In this document: positions 8,915 through 19,825 of the stretch, one piece after another
Numbering within the stretch: the first letter of the stretch is position 1
How the letters are laid out: every line of letters starts with the position of its first letter
NCBI GenBank assembly: GCA_026984795.1
Contig: JALSRK010000051.1
Coordinates: forward strand, 89,823 to 153,822
Length of the DNA stretch: 64,000 nucleotides
Direction of reading: 5' to 3'
Origin: Solibacteraceae bacterium
GTDB lineage: Bacteria > Acidobacteriota > Terriglobia > Bryobacterales > Bryobacteraceae
Made by a program: the position numbers and the translations under genes
The notes under the pieces: generated by a model
Database searches by the model: none
What the model was told of the DNA's origin: nothing
Seen by the model: only the letters and a program-made list of their open reading frames with translations

Positions 8915-10228
8915 ATGAGCAACGTCGTGATTCTCGGCGCCCAGTGGGGTGACGAGGGCAAGGGAAAAATGGTCGATCTGCTCGCCGAACGGTTCGACGT
9001 CGTCGTCCGTTACCAGGGCGGTCACAACGCCGGCCATACCGTTTTCGTGGGCGAGCAGAAGTATATTCTGACGCTGGTGCCCAGCGGCATCTTGCGCGGC
9101 AAGCTGGCGATCATCGGCAACGGGCTGGTCATCAACCCTGAGGAGCTGATTCGCCAGATCGAGATGTTGGAGGCGGCCGGGGTGGATGTCGCCGGGCACC
9201 TGGCGGTGAGCAACCGGGCGCACGTGATCTTCCCGTTCCACCGCATGGTGGAGAAGATGTCGGAAGGCCGGAAGGGCCGCACGGCAATCGGCACCACCTC
9301 CCGGGGCATCGGACCCTGTTACGAGGACAAGGTCGCCCGGCGGGGCATCCGGATGGCCGACCTCGTCGATGAAAACGCTCTCCCTGAGCTGTTCCGTTCG
9401 TTGGCCGAGGACAAGGCGATCCTGGCGCGGGCTTTCGGGATCGAAGAGAAGCTGAACTTCGACGCGATCCTGGAGGAGTACATCGGCTACGGCCGGCGGC
9501 TGAAACCGCTCGTCTGCGACACGACGCACCTGCTGGCCAAGCTGCGGCGCGAGGGCAAGCGGATCCTGTTCGAGGGCGCCCAGGGGACGATGCTCGACAT
9601 CGATCACGGCACCTACCCGTTCGTCACCTCGTCGAACGCCACCGCCGGCGGTGTTTGCACGGGAGCGGGCTTTCCACCAACGGCGATCGATGGTGTGATC
9701 GGAGTCTCCAAGGCCTACAGCACGCGGGTGGGCGCCGGACCATTCCCTTCGGAAGCTCCGGAACAGGAGGCCGACCGCATCCGCAACGCCGGCGGCGAGT
9801 TCGGTACCGTAACCGGACGGCCTCGGCGCTGCGGCTGGTTCGACGTGCCGCTGATCCGTTACACTGCGGCGATCAATGGTTTCGACAGCCTGGCGATCAC
9901 GAAACTCGACGTGCTCGACCATCTCGAGGAGATCAAGGTCTGTACCGGCTACCGGCTGGGCGGGCGGGTGATCGAGGAGATGCCCGCTACTTGCCGGGAG
10001 ATGGAGGATATCGAACCGGTGTACGAAGTGCTGCCCGGCTGGCAGACCTCCACGGCAGGGGCGCGTGCTTGGAGCGATCTGCCTGAGAAGGCCCGATCTT
10101 ATTTGAGGTTCCTCGAAAACCGGACCGGCGTCGAGATCGGCTCGGTGAGCGTCGGAGCGGAAAGGAACCAAACGATTCTGGTCGAAGGTTCGAGACTCAC
10201 CGAGTTGATCGGCGGCACGAGACTCTGA
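8915..10228 (+). CDS. purA: Adenylosuccinate synthetase
   Basis: A 437-residue cytosolic enzyme that condenses IMP and aspartate using GTP, the first committed step from IMP to AMP. ATG 8915 follows GAAAGGA with a good spacing. Upstream in-frame codons lack conservation. The P-loop QWGDEGKGK spans residues 10-18. GGHNAGHT, the catalytic His region, follows, and TAIGTTSRGIGPCYEDK and STRVGAGPFP motifs are intact. The C-terminal region keeps VTGRPRRCGWFD and ends at the usual length. Housekeeping gene with no unusual feature. Confidence 0.98.
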   Translation: MSNVVILGAQWGDEGKGKMVDLLAERFDVVVRYQGGHNAGHTVFVGEQKYILTLVPSGILRGKLAIIGNGLVINPEELIRQIEMLEAAGVDVAGHLAVSNRAHVIFPFHRMVEKMSEGRKGRTAIGTTSRGIGPCYEDKVARRGIRMADLVDENALPELFRSLAEDKAILARAFGIEEKLNFDAILEEYIGYGRRLKPLVCDTTHLLAKLRREGKRILFEGAQGTMLDIDHGTYPFVTSSNATAGGVCTGAGFPPTAIDGVIGVSKAYSTRVGAGPFPSEAPEQEADRIRNAGGEFGTVTGRPRRCGWFDVPLIRYTAAINGFDSLAITKLDVLDHLEEIKVCTGYRLGGRVIEEMPATCREMEDIEPVYEVLPGWQTSTAGARAWSDLPEKARSYLRFLENRTGVEIGSVSVGAERNQTILVEGSRLTELIGGTRL

Positions 10229-10245
10229 CCAGCAGCGGGGCGGTT

Positions 10246-11658
10246 TCAGCTCTGTTTGTCCCAGCGCGCCTTCGGCCAGCGCTTTTCTTTGGCTCTTGCC
10301 GGGTCGTAATCCGGATTGGCCGCAGGCATCACGGCGCCGACCGACTTTCGCCACTCGACAAGCTTCCGGTGCAGAGCTCCTGTGCGCTTCGGCAGCCGGC
10401 GCGAGAGGTTTCGGCGCTCACCTGGGTCACGCGCCAGATTGTAGAGTTCCAGCCGTCCGTCTTCGAAAAACTCGATGAGTTTCCAGTCGCCCATCCGGAT
10501 GGCTCCACACGGCGGGCTCCCGGCGTTCGAGTAATGCGGATAGTGCCAATAGAGGGCGTCGCGGGCGAGGCCGCCCTCCTGGCGCAATAGAGGAACCAGG
10601 CTCTCGCCGTCGGGCGTATGGCCGGGCGCGTCGGCGAGGCCAGTCATCTCGAGAATCGTGGGGTAGAAATCGACACTCGAGACGGGGGTGTCGCACACCG
10701 AGCCAGGCTGAGTCACACCGGGCCATTTCACGATCAGCGGTTCGCGAATGCCACCCTCGTAAAGCCAGCCCTTGCCCCGGCGCAGGCCCCCGTTGAAGGC
10801 CCGGCCTTCGACGCCACCATTGTCGGAGAAAAAGAACACCACGGTACGGTCTTCGAGTCCAAGCTCCCCGAGTCTCCGCATCAGGCGGCCGACGCATTCG
10901 TCCACCCCCTCCACCATGGCCGCGTAAGCTGCGTTGTTTCGCCCAGACGGGTCCCAACGCTTCTGATAGTGGGCCATGACTTCCTTCTTGGCCTCGATAG
11001 GGCTGTGGACCGCATACAGCGGCAGGTAGAGGAAAAACGGGCGGTCGCGGTTTGCGTCGATGAATTTCAGGCTTTCCACCGTCAGGCGGTCCGTTAGATA
11101 CTCACCGACGGGGGCCGCCAGCGGCGGCTTGCCGTAGGGAGCGAACATGTGTGAGTGGTGTCCCCACCAGCCGCCTCCAAAGTTCAGATCGAAACCGCGG
11201 TGCTCAGGCAAGTATTCTCCCCCGCCAAGGTGCCACTTGCCGATGCTGGCGGTGGCATAGCCGCCGGCTTTCAATGGTTGTGCGAGCACTGTCTCGCTCA
11301 GAGGCAGTCCGTCCGGGAGTTCAGCTTGCCGGAGTTTTGCGTAGGGCAAGAGGTTTCCCGGCAAGTACTGCGTGATGCGGACGCGGGCCGGCCACTTTCC
11401 GGTAAGGATGCTGGCGCGGGTGGGCGAGCAGTTCGGTGCGGCGGCATAGGCGTTGAGGAATCGCATGCCTTGGGCCGCCAGGCGGTCGATGTTCGGTGTC
11501 CGGTGATACGGGTTCCCATACGCTCCCACGTCGGCATAGCCCATGTCGTCAACGAGAATGAAGATCACGTTGGGCTTTTCCGCCGATTGGGCCGCCACGG
11601 GATGGCCCACGACCGCTGCAGCGGCCAGCATGAGGACGAACGAGGCCGAACTTTTCAT
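10246..11658 (-). CDS. Secreted type I sulfatase (arylsulfatase A-like)
   Basis: A 470-residue exported enzyme starting at ATG 11658 behind AGGAG. The Sec signal covers about residues 1-23. The N-terminal metal site IFILVDDMG (33-40) supplies the Asp37-Asp38 Ca ligands. The modification motif CSPTR (77-81) has the Cys that becomes formylglycine. GKWHLGGG and FFFSDNGG further down match the family S1 pattern. Such enzymes remove sulfate esters from polysaccharides or small molecules. Activation needs a formylglycine-generating enzyme, which is not in this window. It is convergent with purA, 17 bp apart. Confidence 0.93.
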   Translation of the reverse strand: MKSSASFVLMLAAAAVVGHPVAAQSAEKPNVIFILVDDMGYADVGAYGNPYHRTPNIDRLAAQGMRFLNAYAAAPNCSPTRASILTGKWPARVRITQYLPGNLLPYAKLRQAELPDGLPLSETVLAQPLKAGGYATASIGKWHLGGGEYLPEHRGFDLNFGGGWWGHHSHMFAPYGKPPLAAPVGEYLTDRLTVESLKFIDANRDRPFFLYLPLYAVHSPIEAKKEVMAHYQKRWDPSGRNNAAYAAMVEGVDECVGRLMRRLGELGLEDRTVVFFFSDNGGVEGRAFNGGLRRGKGWLYEGGIREPLIVKWPGVTQPGSVCDTPVSSVDFYPTILEMTGLADAPGHTPDGESLVPLLRQEGGLARDALYWHYPHYSNAGSPPCGAIRMGDWKLIEFFEDGRLELYNLARDPGERRNLSRRLPKRTGALHRKLVEWRKSVGAVMPAANPDYDPARAKEKRWPKARWDKQS

Positions 11659-11788
11659 CGATGTGCGTCTCCTATCAAGCCAGGCAGTCTATCCCCCCTG
11701 CAACGCCGATCGCAAACGGGCGGCGGCTTTCCCGTGTGTTCGGCGGATGCCTCTCGGGGCCGGTTACGACCAAGTGGGGGCGACGGTC

Positions 11789-13066
11789 TCAATTGTCGAC
11801 TTTCGGCGGGAAGTGCAGTTCGCCCTCGGTCCGGGCGATAAACGCCGCGCAGGTCAGATCACCAGTGACGTTGACGACCGTGCGCGACATGTCGAGAATC
11901 CGGTCCACCCCGAGGATGAGGGCGATTCCAGACTCGACCTCGGCGCCCAAGCCGACAGACTGCAGCACGATGATCAGCATGATGATTCCCGCGCTGGGGA
12001 CGCCGGCAGTGCCTATAGAGGCGAGCGTGGCGGTGAGGACCACCATGAGCTGCCCACCCATGTCGAGTGGGATCCCGTAGATCTGGGCGATGAACATCAC
12101 CGCGACAGCTTGGTACAAGGCCGTGCCATCCATGTTGATCGTCGCTCCGAGGGGCAGGACGAAACTGGAGATGCTTTTCGAGATACCCAGTTTCTGTTCG
12201 GCGGTCTCCATGGTCACGGGGAGGGTGGCGTTCGACGATGACGTCGAAAAGCCGAACAATTGGACGGCGGCAATCCGGCGAAAGAATTCGGGAGGACTGA
12301 GGCCGGCGGCGAAGCGGACCATGAAAGCCAAAGTGACGAACATGTGAGTTGCGAGGCCCAGCAGGACCACGGCCGCATAGACCAAGAGGCTCCTGAGCAG
12401 ATCGAGCCCGAAGCGGGCGATGACGGCGGCGATCAAGGCGAAAACGGCGTATGGTGCGATGCGCATGATCCAGTGGATGACGGTCATGCAGGCTTCATTG
12501 ATGCCGCCGAAAAAGTTGAGGACGGTGGTTTTCTGCTCACCTTGGAGAACGCTGATGGCGGCCCCGAACACGACGGAGAAAAAGATGAGGGGAAGGAGGT
12601 CGAAATCCGCCGCCGCCTCGACCGGGTTGCGCGGGATGATGTCGAGCAGGACGTCTTTCACCGAAGGCCGTTCCTCGGCCATCTTGACGCGGGCCGAGGC
12701 CTCGGCGGAGAATTGCGTGGCCAGACTGTCGCGCGTGGCCGCATCGATCCTGCTGCCGGGACGGATGAGGTCGGAGAGGAGCAGTCCGATGGTGACCGCG
12801 ACGGCGGTCGTGAGAATGTAGTAAACGATGGTCTTGCCGCCGATGCGGCCGAGCTTTGTGAGATCGCCCAGCGAGGCGGCCCCAAGAATGATACTGGCCA
12901 CGATGAGGGGGATCACGATCATGGTGATCAGCCGGATGAATGCCGTGCCGACAGGTTCAAGGGCTACCAGCGCAGTTGTGAACCACTCGAGCTGAGCGAG
13001 ATTGGCGGCCATGCCGGCGACGACACCCGCCACAAGGCCGATGAGGATCTTAGTGTGCAGCGGCAT
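11789..13066 (-). CDS. Dicarboxylate/amino acid:cation symporter (DAACS family)
   Basis: A 425-residue inner-membrane transporter of the GltP/DctA/GltPh family. Hydrophobic helices run throughout. The HP1 hairpin signature FSTSSSNATLP lies near residues 274-284, and the TM7 motif ATINMDGTALY near 306-316. These bind substrate and Na+ or H+ in family members, which take up glutamate, aspartate or C4-dicarboxylates. An insertion rich in charged residues (about 110-135) lies between helices 3 and 4, as in some DctA-like proteins. The start at ATG 13066 lacks a strong ribosome binding site. The substrate is not assignable by eye. Confidence 0.92.
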   Translation of the reverse strand: MPLHTKILIGLVAGVVAGMAANLAQLEWFTTALVALEPVGTAFIRLITMIVIPLIVASIILGAASLGDLTKLGRIGGKTIVYYILTTAVAVTIGLLLSDLIRPGSRIDAATRDSLATQFSAEASARVKMAEERPSVKDVLLDIIPRNPVEAAADFDLLPLIFFSVVFGAAISVLQGEQKTTVLNFFGGINEACMTVIHWIMRIAPYAVFALIAAVIARFGLDLLRSLLVYAAVVLLGLATHMFVTLAFMVRFAAGLSPPEFFRRIAAVQLFGFSTSSSNATLPVTMETAEQKLGISKSISSFVLPLGATINMDGTALYQAVAVMFIAQIYGIPLDMGGQLMVVLTATLASIGTAGVPSAGIIMLIIVLQSVGLGAEVESGIALILGVDRILDMSRTVVNVTGDLTCAAFIARTEGELHFPPKVDN

Positions 13067-13153
13067 GGAAGTCTTTCATTGTATGCAGGCACAGAAGCGC
13101 GCCGCTGCCGCTTTCGCGAGACAAGGGAGACAAACGGAGTAGAGACGAAGCCA

Positions 13154-13182
13154 GGCCGGGAGCCCCGAGGCGACTCCCGGCC
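13154..13182 (-). terminator. Strong hairpin downstream of the DUF1326 gene
   Basis: GGCCGGGAG (13154-13162) and CTCCCGGCC (13174-13182) form a perfect 9-bp stem with an 11-base loop, 27 bp past the DUF1326 stop. No U-tract follows on either strand, so termination would not be classically intrinsic. It could instead be part of the 5' leader of the symporter gene. Confidence 0.4.
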
Positions 13183-13208
13183 TCCAACAGTTGCGTTGCG
13201 AGCGAAGT

Positions 13209-13898
13209 TCAGTCCTCGATGTGGAACCTACCCACGAAGGCGCTGCGCTCACCGGGCAAACTCCACCGCGTGCCCAGCCCCCTTCCCTGGAAGCTATGGG
13301 CGAGGGTGTAAGCCGGCATGGCATGATCGAGCGAGCTGAGCGGCCGGTACCAGACTTCCTCGTTGGTGCAGATGCGATCGCCGTCGTTGAGAGCCCGGGT
13401 TTCGATCCGAGCCAGCTCTCCCGCCAGAAGCCTAGCCCGCGCGGCGTGTACAGTGTCTCCTTCGATCTCCAGACGCACCGGAGCATACTCGACACGGACG
13501 ACGTTGCTGAGCAGGTCACCCGCCATCCTCTGGGCGAAAGCCTTCAAGGCCAACCGTTGCTCTGCGTCGGCCCGCCTGTCGATGATCAATATGCTCCGCA
13601 CCGGGTACGGGTTGCCTAGCACGTAACCCAGCGTGTCGCTGGCCAGAACGACGCCGGCTACGGCAAGCCCGTCGAGCTTCACCCCCTGCCACGAGCCCTT
13701 CTCGATCTTCCAACCGAGCACAGCGCGCTTGCCGACGATGCCCGCCTCACCGTTGGCGAAACACGGACCGGTGTAGACGTCGGTGCTTCGGGCTTCTACG
13801 TAGGTTCCCTTGATGGACGTCGGCGCCAGTGAGCCGGCAAAGGCAGCCGGCGCCAGAATCGAAGACACGAATAGAGTATAGGAAAGGAAAGGTCGCAT
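13209..13898 (-). CDS. Secreted DUF1326 protein
   Basis: A 229-residue exported protein. ATG 13898 follows a perfect AGGAGG (plus-strand CCTCCT at 13907-13912). The signal peptide covers about residues 1-22 (ending APAAFAG). The mature part opens with IKGTYVEARSTDVYTGPCF, the hallmark of DUF1326 proteins. No catalytic residues are known to me for the family. The gene follows the terminator of the molybdenum oxidase operon and precedes a transporter, but no functional link is evident. Family call fairly sure, function unknown. Confidence 0.75.
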   Translation of the reverse strand: MRPFLSYTLFVSSILAPAAFAGSLAPTSIKGTYVEARSTDVYTGPCFANGEAGIVGKRAVLGWKIEKGSWQGVKLDGLAVAGVVLASDTLGYVLGNPYPVRSILIIDRRADAEQRLALKAFAQRMAGDLLSNVVRVEYAPVRLEIEGDTVHAARARLLAGELARIETRALNDGDRICTNEEVWYRPLSSLDHAMPAYTLAHSFQGRGLGTRWSLPGERSAFVGRFHIED

Positions 13899-13942
13899 CC
13901 CAGTACCTCCTCTGAGTCCTTGCCTACGAGTATATCACCGAG

Positions 13943-13992
13943 AAAAAAGCCCCTCCGCCGGGACTCGTAACATTCCCGGGGGAAGGGCCTTT
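13943..13992 (-). terminator. Intrinsic terminator of the molybdenum oxidase operon
   Basis: On the minus strand an imperfect GC-rich stem (GGCCCTTCCCCCGGGA pairing with TCCCGGCGGAGGGGC, about 10-base loop) is followed directly by TTTTTT (plus-strand A6 at 13943-13948). It lies 27 bp past the stop of the small Cys-rich gene and closes that operon. Confidence 0.75.
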
Positions 13993-14018
13993 CCCCGATC
14001 CCGCCGTCTGGGTCCCTG

Positions 14019-14231
14019 CTACAGAGGCTTGTAACAGTTCCGCTCGGGATTGCACTCGTAATCGTCGGCGATCTTGCCGTCGGGACCCAAGCAATTCTGG
14101 GTCTTCTGGCACCAGAAGAGTCGGTCACCGGCCGAGAGGTTGGGATCGTGGTCGGTATCGACGAACATACCCTTCCAGCGCAGGAATTCGCAGCGGTCGT
14201 CGTCCAGGATGTTGAATCCGGCGTATTCCAT
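14019..14231 (-). CDS. Small Cys-rich protein attached to the molybdenum oxidase operon
   Basis: A 70-residue soluble protein with no signal peptide or membrane segment. A perfect AGGAGG just before ATG 14231 and position 11 bp after the FAD subunit show that it is translated with the oxidase. Five cysteines (14, 41, 47, 60, 66) and an acidic DTDHDP stretch (25-30) stand out; the C-terminal half carries C-x5-C twice (41/47 and 60/66). This suggests metal binding, a small [Fe-S] or Zn knuckle, or disulfides. I do not recognise the family. It could be a maturation or electron-transfer helper for the oxidase. It precedes an intrinsic terminator, so it is the last gene of the unit. Confidence 0.7.
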   Translation of the reverse strand: MEYAGFNILDDDRCEFLRWKGMFVDTDHDPNLSAGDRLFWCQKTQNCLGPDGKIADDYECNPERNCYKPL

Positions 14232-14242
14232 ATCGCACCTCC

Positions 14243-15210
<968 letters not shown>

Positions 15211-15211
<1 letters not shown>

Positions 15212-17361
15212 TACGCTCTCCTCCTCTCCAGGGCCGCCAACACCCTGTCGGGTGTCAAAGGCACCCTCGGAACCCGTACGCCAATCGCGTTGGCGACGGC
15301 GTTGGCAATGGCCGCGATGCCGGGGATCACCGGCGGTTCGCCGAGCCCGACGACGCCGCGGGCGTCATGTTCGGGCGTCATATCCAGATGGACTTCAATC
15401 TGTCCGACATCCTTGATGCCGGCGAGCTTGTAGAAATCGAACTCGGCATTCAGGAAGCGGCCTGTCGCGGCATCCAGGATCCGCTCCTCATAGAGTGCAC
15501 CGCAGATGGCCATGATCGCTGCGCCGTAGCACTGGCTTGCAGCTGTCTTCGGGTTGATGATCATGCCGCAGTCCTGGACTACGGCGAGTTTCTTCAAGGT
15601 GACAATGCCCGTCTCGGTATCGACCTCCACCTCGGCCATCTGGGCCCCGCCGACGCCGCCGGCGATGAGTCCACCCGGGCTCCGCCGGTTGTTGGAGCCC
15701 GTGGCCTCGATCGGCGTCACGCCGAGCTTGGCGCAGGCGGCTCTCCAGGTGAGTGATTTCGACGAATCGCCTTTCACCATGATCTTGCCGTCCCGGGCGA
15801 CGAGCTGGTCCGGCTGCGCACCGAGGCTCGGGGCCACAGCTTCGAACAACTTCTCCAACGCGTTCAGAGTGGCCTTGCGCGTGGCGGCGGAGGTTCCGCC
15901 CACCGTTGTCGAACCGCCGGAAGCGCCAGCCCGGGGATAGCGGTTGTCGCCGATCCTCAACGTGATGTCCTTCATCGGCAGGCCCAGACTCTCTGCGGCC
16001 GTCTGAGTAATGATCGTTCGTGTGCCCGTGCCGAGATCCTGAGAACCGATTTCCAGAACGACGCTGCCGTCAGGGTGAATCGTCACCCGCTCAGTAGCGT
16101 TGTGGCCCATGCCACCCCAAGTACCGATGCCGATACCGAGTCCAGTTTTCACCGGGCCACGTCCGGACTGGCCGCGGGGGTGCCACTTGCTCTTCCAACC
16201 GATCATCTCTGCGGCTTTGAGCAACTGCGCTCGGTAAACCTCGGGGCGCTGCGTATAGTGGAGGTTCTTCAAGAAGACCTCCAGCGGATCCATCTTCAGC
16301 TTCGCCGCGAGGTCCTCGATGGCCGAGCAAGTTAAGAACGAAACCTGCGGGTGGTTGGGAGCCCGCCACGCGCGGGCGCCGCCGGCGTTGATCGAGACTG
16401 CGGAATGGTTGAACCGTCGGTTCGGCACATCCCGAAAGACATACGGCAGCAGGTTGGCGTTCAGGCCGCCGCCGCCGAAGCCGCCGGTGGCCCAGGTCTT
16501 CGACTCCCAAGCGATGATCGTACCGTCCTTCTTCGCCCCGACCTTGAACCGCCCATAAATGGCGGGCCGGCAGCCCGCGATCTCGAGTTCGGTCCTGCGG
16601 TCGTGGTGATAGCGGATCGGTTTGCCGCCGACCTTTTTCGACAGCTTCGCTGTTTCCACGCCCCATCGGTCCGAAGCGAACTTGCTGCCGAAACCGCCGC
16701 CAATATGGTCCTGATGTACGTGGACGTTGGCTGCGGGAATCTCGAGACCTTTGGCTAGGTCGCCGCCGACGCCGGAGACGTTTTGCGTCGAAGGCCGGTA
16801 CTCGACCTTCTCGCCGTCGAACGCAACCACCTGGCCGTGACTTTCCAAGCAACAGTGGGTGATCGGTGGAATTCCGTATTCGCCTTCGCTGATGACGTCA
16901 GCGTCCTTGAATGCCTGGTCGGGATCGCCGGTGACCGCCTCGCCTGAGGGCTTGGCCCGACCGAGTTTTTGGGCGGTGGCCAGGTCGGCTTCCTTGACAA
17001 AGTGGTCGTTGAAGACTTCGTACTTGACCTTGATTTTGCGGACGCCATCGCGGGCGTGTTCCTCAGTGTCGGCCGCCACCAAAGCGATTTCCGTGCCGGC
17101 CCACTGAATCTCGGTACCGGGTTCGGAGATGATCTGAATTCCCTTCACCCCGGGTGACTTCTCCGCCTGGCTCGTGTCGATATCAGTGACCTTGGCGTGG
17201 GCATAAGGAGAAGTCAGCAGGGCGGCGTACAGCATGCCGGGGAGCCTGACGTCCTGGCTGAACCTGGCCCTCCCGCTCGCTTTAGCGGGACCGTCTACGC
17301 GGTTCACCGGCTTGCCGATGATCCGGCGCTGATCCTTTGGTGGCCACTTGTAATCAGGCAT
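15211..17361 (-). CDS. Molybdopterin-binding catalytic subunit, PaoC/xanthine dehydrogenase type
   Basis: A 716-residue large subunit, about the length of PaoC (YagR). The N-terminal part (RIIGKPVNRVDGPAKASG) is the aldehyde oxidase a/b hammerhead domain, followed by molybdopterin-binding regions (GGGFGSKF near 215, GGSTTVGGTSAA near 490). VVGLGEPPVIPG near 668-680 contains the Glu expected to act as the catalytic base. Family members hydroxylate aldehydes or N-heterocycles with water as the oxygen source. The start overlaps the upstream 2Fe-2S gene by 8 bp. It has no leader of its own, so export would be by hitch-hiking on the TAT signal of the small subunit. Substrate unknown. Confidence 0.9.
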
Positions 17362-17989
17362 TTCTCCCTCCCATGGCCTTGGCCGCTTCCACGACGGCCT
17401 TGCGGATCCCTATGTAGGTGCCGCAGCGGCACAGATTTCCGCCGAGGCCGTTCATGACGTCTTCCTCAGTAGGATTCGGGTGCTCGTCGATGAAGGCCTT
17501 CGCCGCCACGACAAAGCCTGGCGTGCAGAAGCCGCACTGCTGGGCGTCGTTGTTGACGAAGGCTTTCATCACCGGATGCAGCTCCGAACCCCGGGTCATT
17601 CCTTCGATGGTCTGGATGTTCTTGCCTTGCGCGTCGATGGCCAGAGTGGTGCAGGCGTAGACCGCCTTGCCTTCCACCAGCACCGTGCAGGCGCCGCAGG
17701 TGCCGCGGTCACAAACGCGCTTGGCGCCTGTCAAGCCCAACCGGTCGCGCAAGGCATCGAGCAGAGTCACCCGCGGCTCGACCCGGAGCTCGTGCTCCTT
17801 GCCGTTAACCCACAAGGTGATCGAAACCTCCCCGGGACCGACCACGCCGCTCTGAGCCGCCTCCGCCGGGCGCTCCAAAACGGCTGCCCCGAGAGCCCCT
17901 CCGCCCAGGCTCACGCCTTGTAGAAAACCGCGGCGCGAGACACCGGATTCGGGCAGCTTGCGAACTTGAGACTCCTTAGGTGACCTCAC
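17354..17989 (-). CDS. TAT-exported 2Fe-2S subunit of the molybdenum oxidoreductase
   Basis: About 211 residues from GTG 17989, which has AAGGA nine bases upstream; a GTG at 17995 is nearly as good. The frame is open further upstream without conservation. A twin-arginine signal (SRRGFLQG, Arg19-Arg20) with a Gly/Ala-rich core directs folded export. The plant-type ferredoxin cluster is bound by Cys93, 98, 101 and 113 (CDRGTCGAC), and the second cluster by CGFC (152-155) and CRC (187-189). This is the first gene of the S-L-M operon, matching periplasmic PaoABC-type aldehyde oxidoreductases. No PaoD/XdhC maturation factor lies nearby. Confidence 0.88.
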   Translation of the reverse strand: MRSPKESQVRKLPESGVSRRGFLQGVSLGGGALGAAVLERPAEAAQSGVVGPGEVSITLWVNGKEHELRVEPRVTLLDALRDRLGLTGAKRVCDRGTCGACTVLVEGKAVYACTTLAIDAQGKNIQTIEGMTRGSELHPVMKAFVNNDAQQCGFCTPGFVVAAKAFIDEHPNPTEEDVMNGLGGNLCRCGTYIGIRKAVVEAAKAMGGRNA

Positions 17990-18306
17990 TTGCACACCGT
18001 CCTTTCCCTCTCTCGCGATCCTGGTACGGCCTTGTGCGTACTCCACGGCCCCGGGCAGTGTTCGAGCCGTAGCCGCATACCAAGGACCCCCCGAGAGGAT
18101 TACACGTTCCAATCGCTGCAAACCATCGTTTCTCGTCGCACGGCGATGGTTACGCGATTGACTATACCAAAAGGCGGGGGCAGCCACAAGGTATCGACAA
18201 CTGCGTCCCCCGTGCCGGAGGGCTCGGGCCGGCCGCCCCGCCAAAGGTTCGGTCGGCGTAAGCGCCGGCCGTGGACGCCGCTGGGTGCGTTCGCTACACT
18301 GCCACC

Positions 18307-19825
18307 ATGTGGGGACGAGCAGGGAGCGAGGGGCCTGGCTGGCACTGGGGCCGGCTTTGGGCCGCGGTGCTCTTGATGGCCGTTGCGTTGGTACCGGCGA
18401 CGGAGGCAGTCCAGGCCGGCGAGCGGGCGGCGCCGCGCCTGATGGTGAACGAGGACGGCCGGCGCCTGGTGAGGAAAGACGGCCGGGAGTTTTTCTGGCT
18501 GGCCGATACGGCGTGGCCGCTGTTTACCTGCTCCAGCCGGGAAGAGCGCGAGGACCAGCCGGCGGTCGATTGGTATTTCCAAACGCGCCAGCGGTAGGAG
18601 TTCACCGTCATCCAGACGCACTTGCTGACCAACCCGGCGCGGGGGCCCATCGACGCCCCGAACCTCTACGGCCACGCGCCTTTCATCGACGGGGACTTCA
18701 CCCGGCCGCTCGTCCGCCCCGGCCCGGACAACGATTACTGGGACTACGCAGACTACCTGATCCGCCGGGCCCGGGAGCACGGCCTCTACATGGCGATCGT
18801 GGCGGTGTGGGGCAACAGTCTCGGTGAAGACGACTCGCATCCACTGGTAGCCGAACCGGAAACGGCCTATGCGTACGGGTGGTTTCTCGGCGACCGGTAC
18901 CGCGACGAGCCCCACATCATCTGGCTGCTGGGCGGCGATACCTTCGGCCCGCGCCGCGACCGGCGGACTTAGACCCCGGCCAGGCGGGACATGACCCGGG
19001 CGCTGGCCGAGTGCATCGCCGACGGGATCGCCGGCATGCGGAGCTTCGACGGCGAGGCCGATTACCGCCACGTGCTGATGAGCTATCACCCGCCGGGCGG
19101 CGGCCAGCCGTCGTCGAAATACTTCCACGAGGAGCCGTGGCTCGACTTCAACATGATCCAGACGACGACCCGTTTTCGTTTCTTCAATTACAAACAGGTA
19201 CTGGCCGACTACCTCAAAGAGCCGGCGAAGCCGGTGCTGGACGGCGAGGTCGCCTATGAGTACTCGTACTCGCTCAATCGCAGGGAGCGGGAGCGTTTCC
19301 CGGGGCGCCGCATCTCGGCGTGGGACGTGCGCCGGGGCGCCTACTGGAACGTCTTTTCCGGGGGGTTCGGCCATACCTACGGTCACCGCAGCTTCATCGG
19401 CTGGGTGCGGACCGGCGAGCCGTCCCTGCGCTGGGGCGCCGACAAGCCGTGGTTCGAGGCCCTCGACGCCGAGGGGGCTACCCAAATGAAGTGGCTGCGG
19501 CGGCTGGCCGAATCGCGCCCGATGGAAGGCCGTGCGCCCGACCAGTGAGTCATCCTGGACAAGCAGGAGGACGGCAACGACTACGCCTGCGTCCTGCGGG
19601 GCAAAGAGGGGCGCTACTTGATGGTGTACCTGCCCACCGGCAAGCCGCTGAGCATCCGGATGAGCGCCGTCCGGGCGGACCGTGCGGTCGTATGGTGGTT
19701 CAACCCGCGCACCGGCGAAGCCCGCCACCTTCCGGGCTCCCGCCAGCGGTCCGGGCGAGGACTGGGTGCTGGTTCTGGACGCCGCTTCGGAGAACTACCC
19801 GCCGCCGGCCGCCGTCACCCGCTGA
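18307..19825 (+). pseudogene. Broken DUF4038-type glycoside hydrolase
   Basis: One conserved reading frame from ATG 18307 is cut by TAG at 18595, TAG at 18970 and TGA at 19546, then shifted by one base around 19727-19741 before ending at TGA 19823. Joined, the pieces give an exported protein of about 505 residues: signal peptide, DUF4038 barrel (FFWLADTAWPLF near 61-72, FTVIQTHLL after the first stop, HIIWLLGGD before the second) and a C-terminal collagen-binding-like domain (AVVWWFNPRTGEA, WVLVLDAASENYPPP). DUF4038 proteins include glycosidases acting on plant polysaccharides. All three stops could come from CAG or CGA by one C-to-T change. The frame is otherwise undamaged, so inactivation is recent, or the assembly has errors here. 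Confidence 0.85.

Noticed and set aside
18307..19825. Stop-codon readthrough or recoding (amber/opal) to make the DUF4038 protein
   Set aside because: Two different stop codons plus a frameshift are present, there is no recoding signal or suppressor tRNA in view, and neighbouring genes use TAG and TGA as normal stops.
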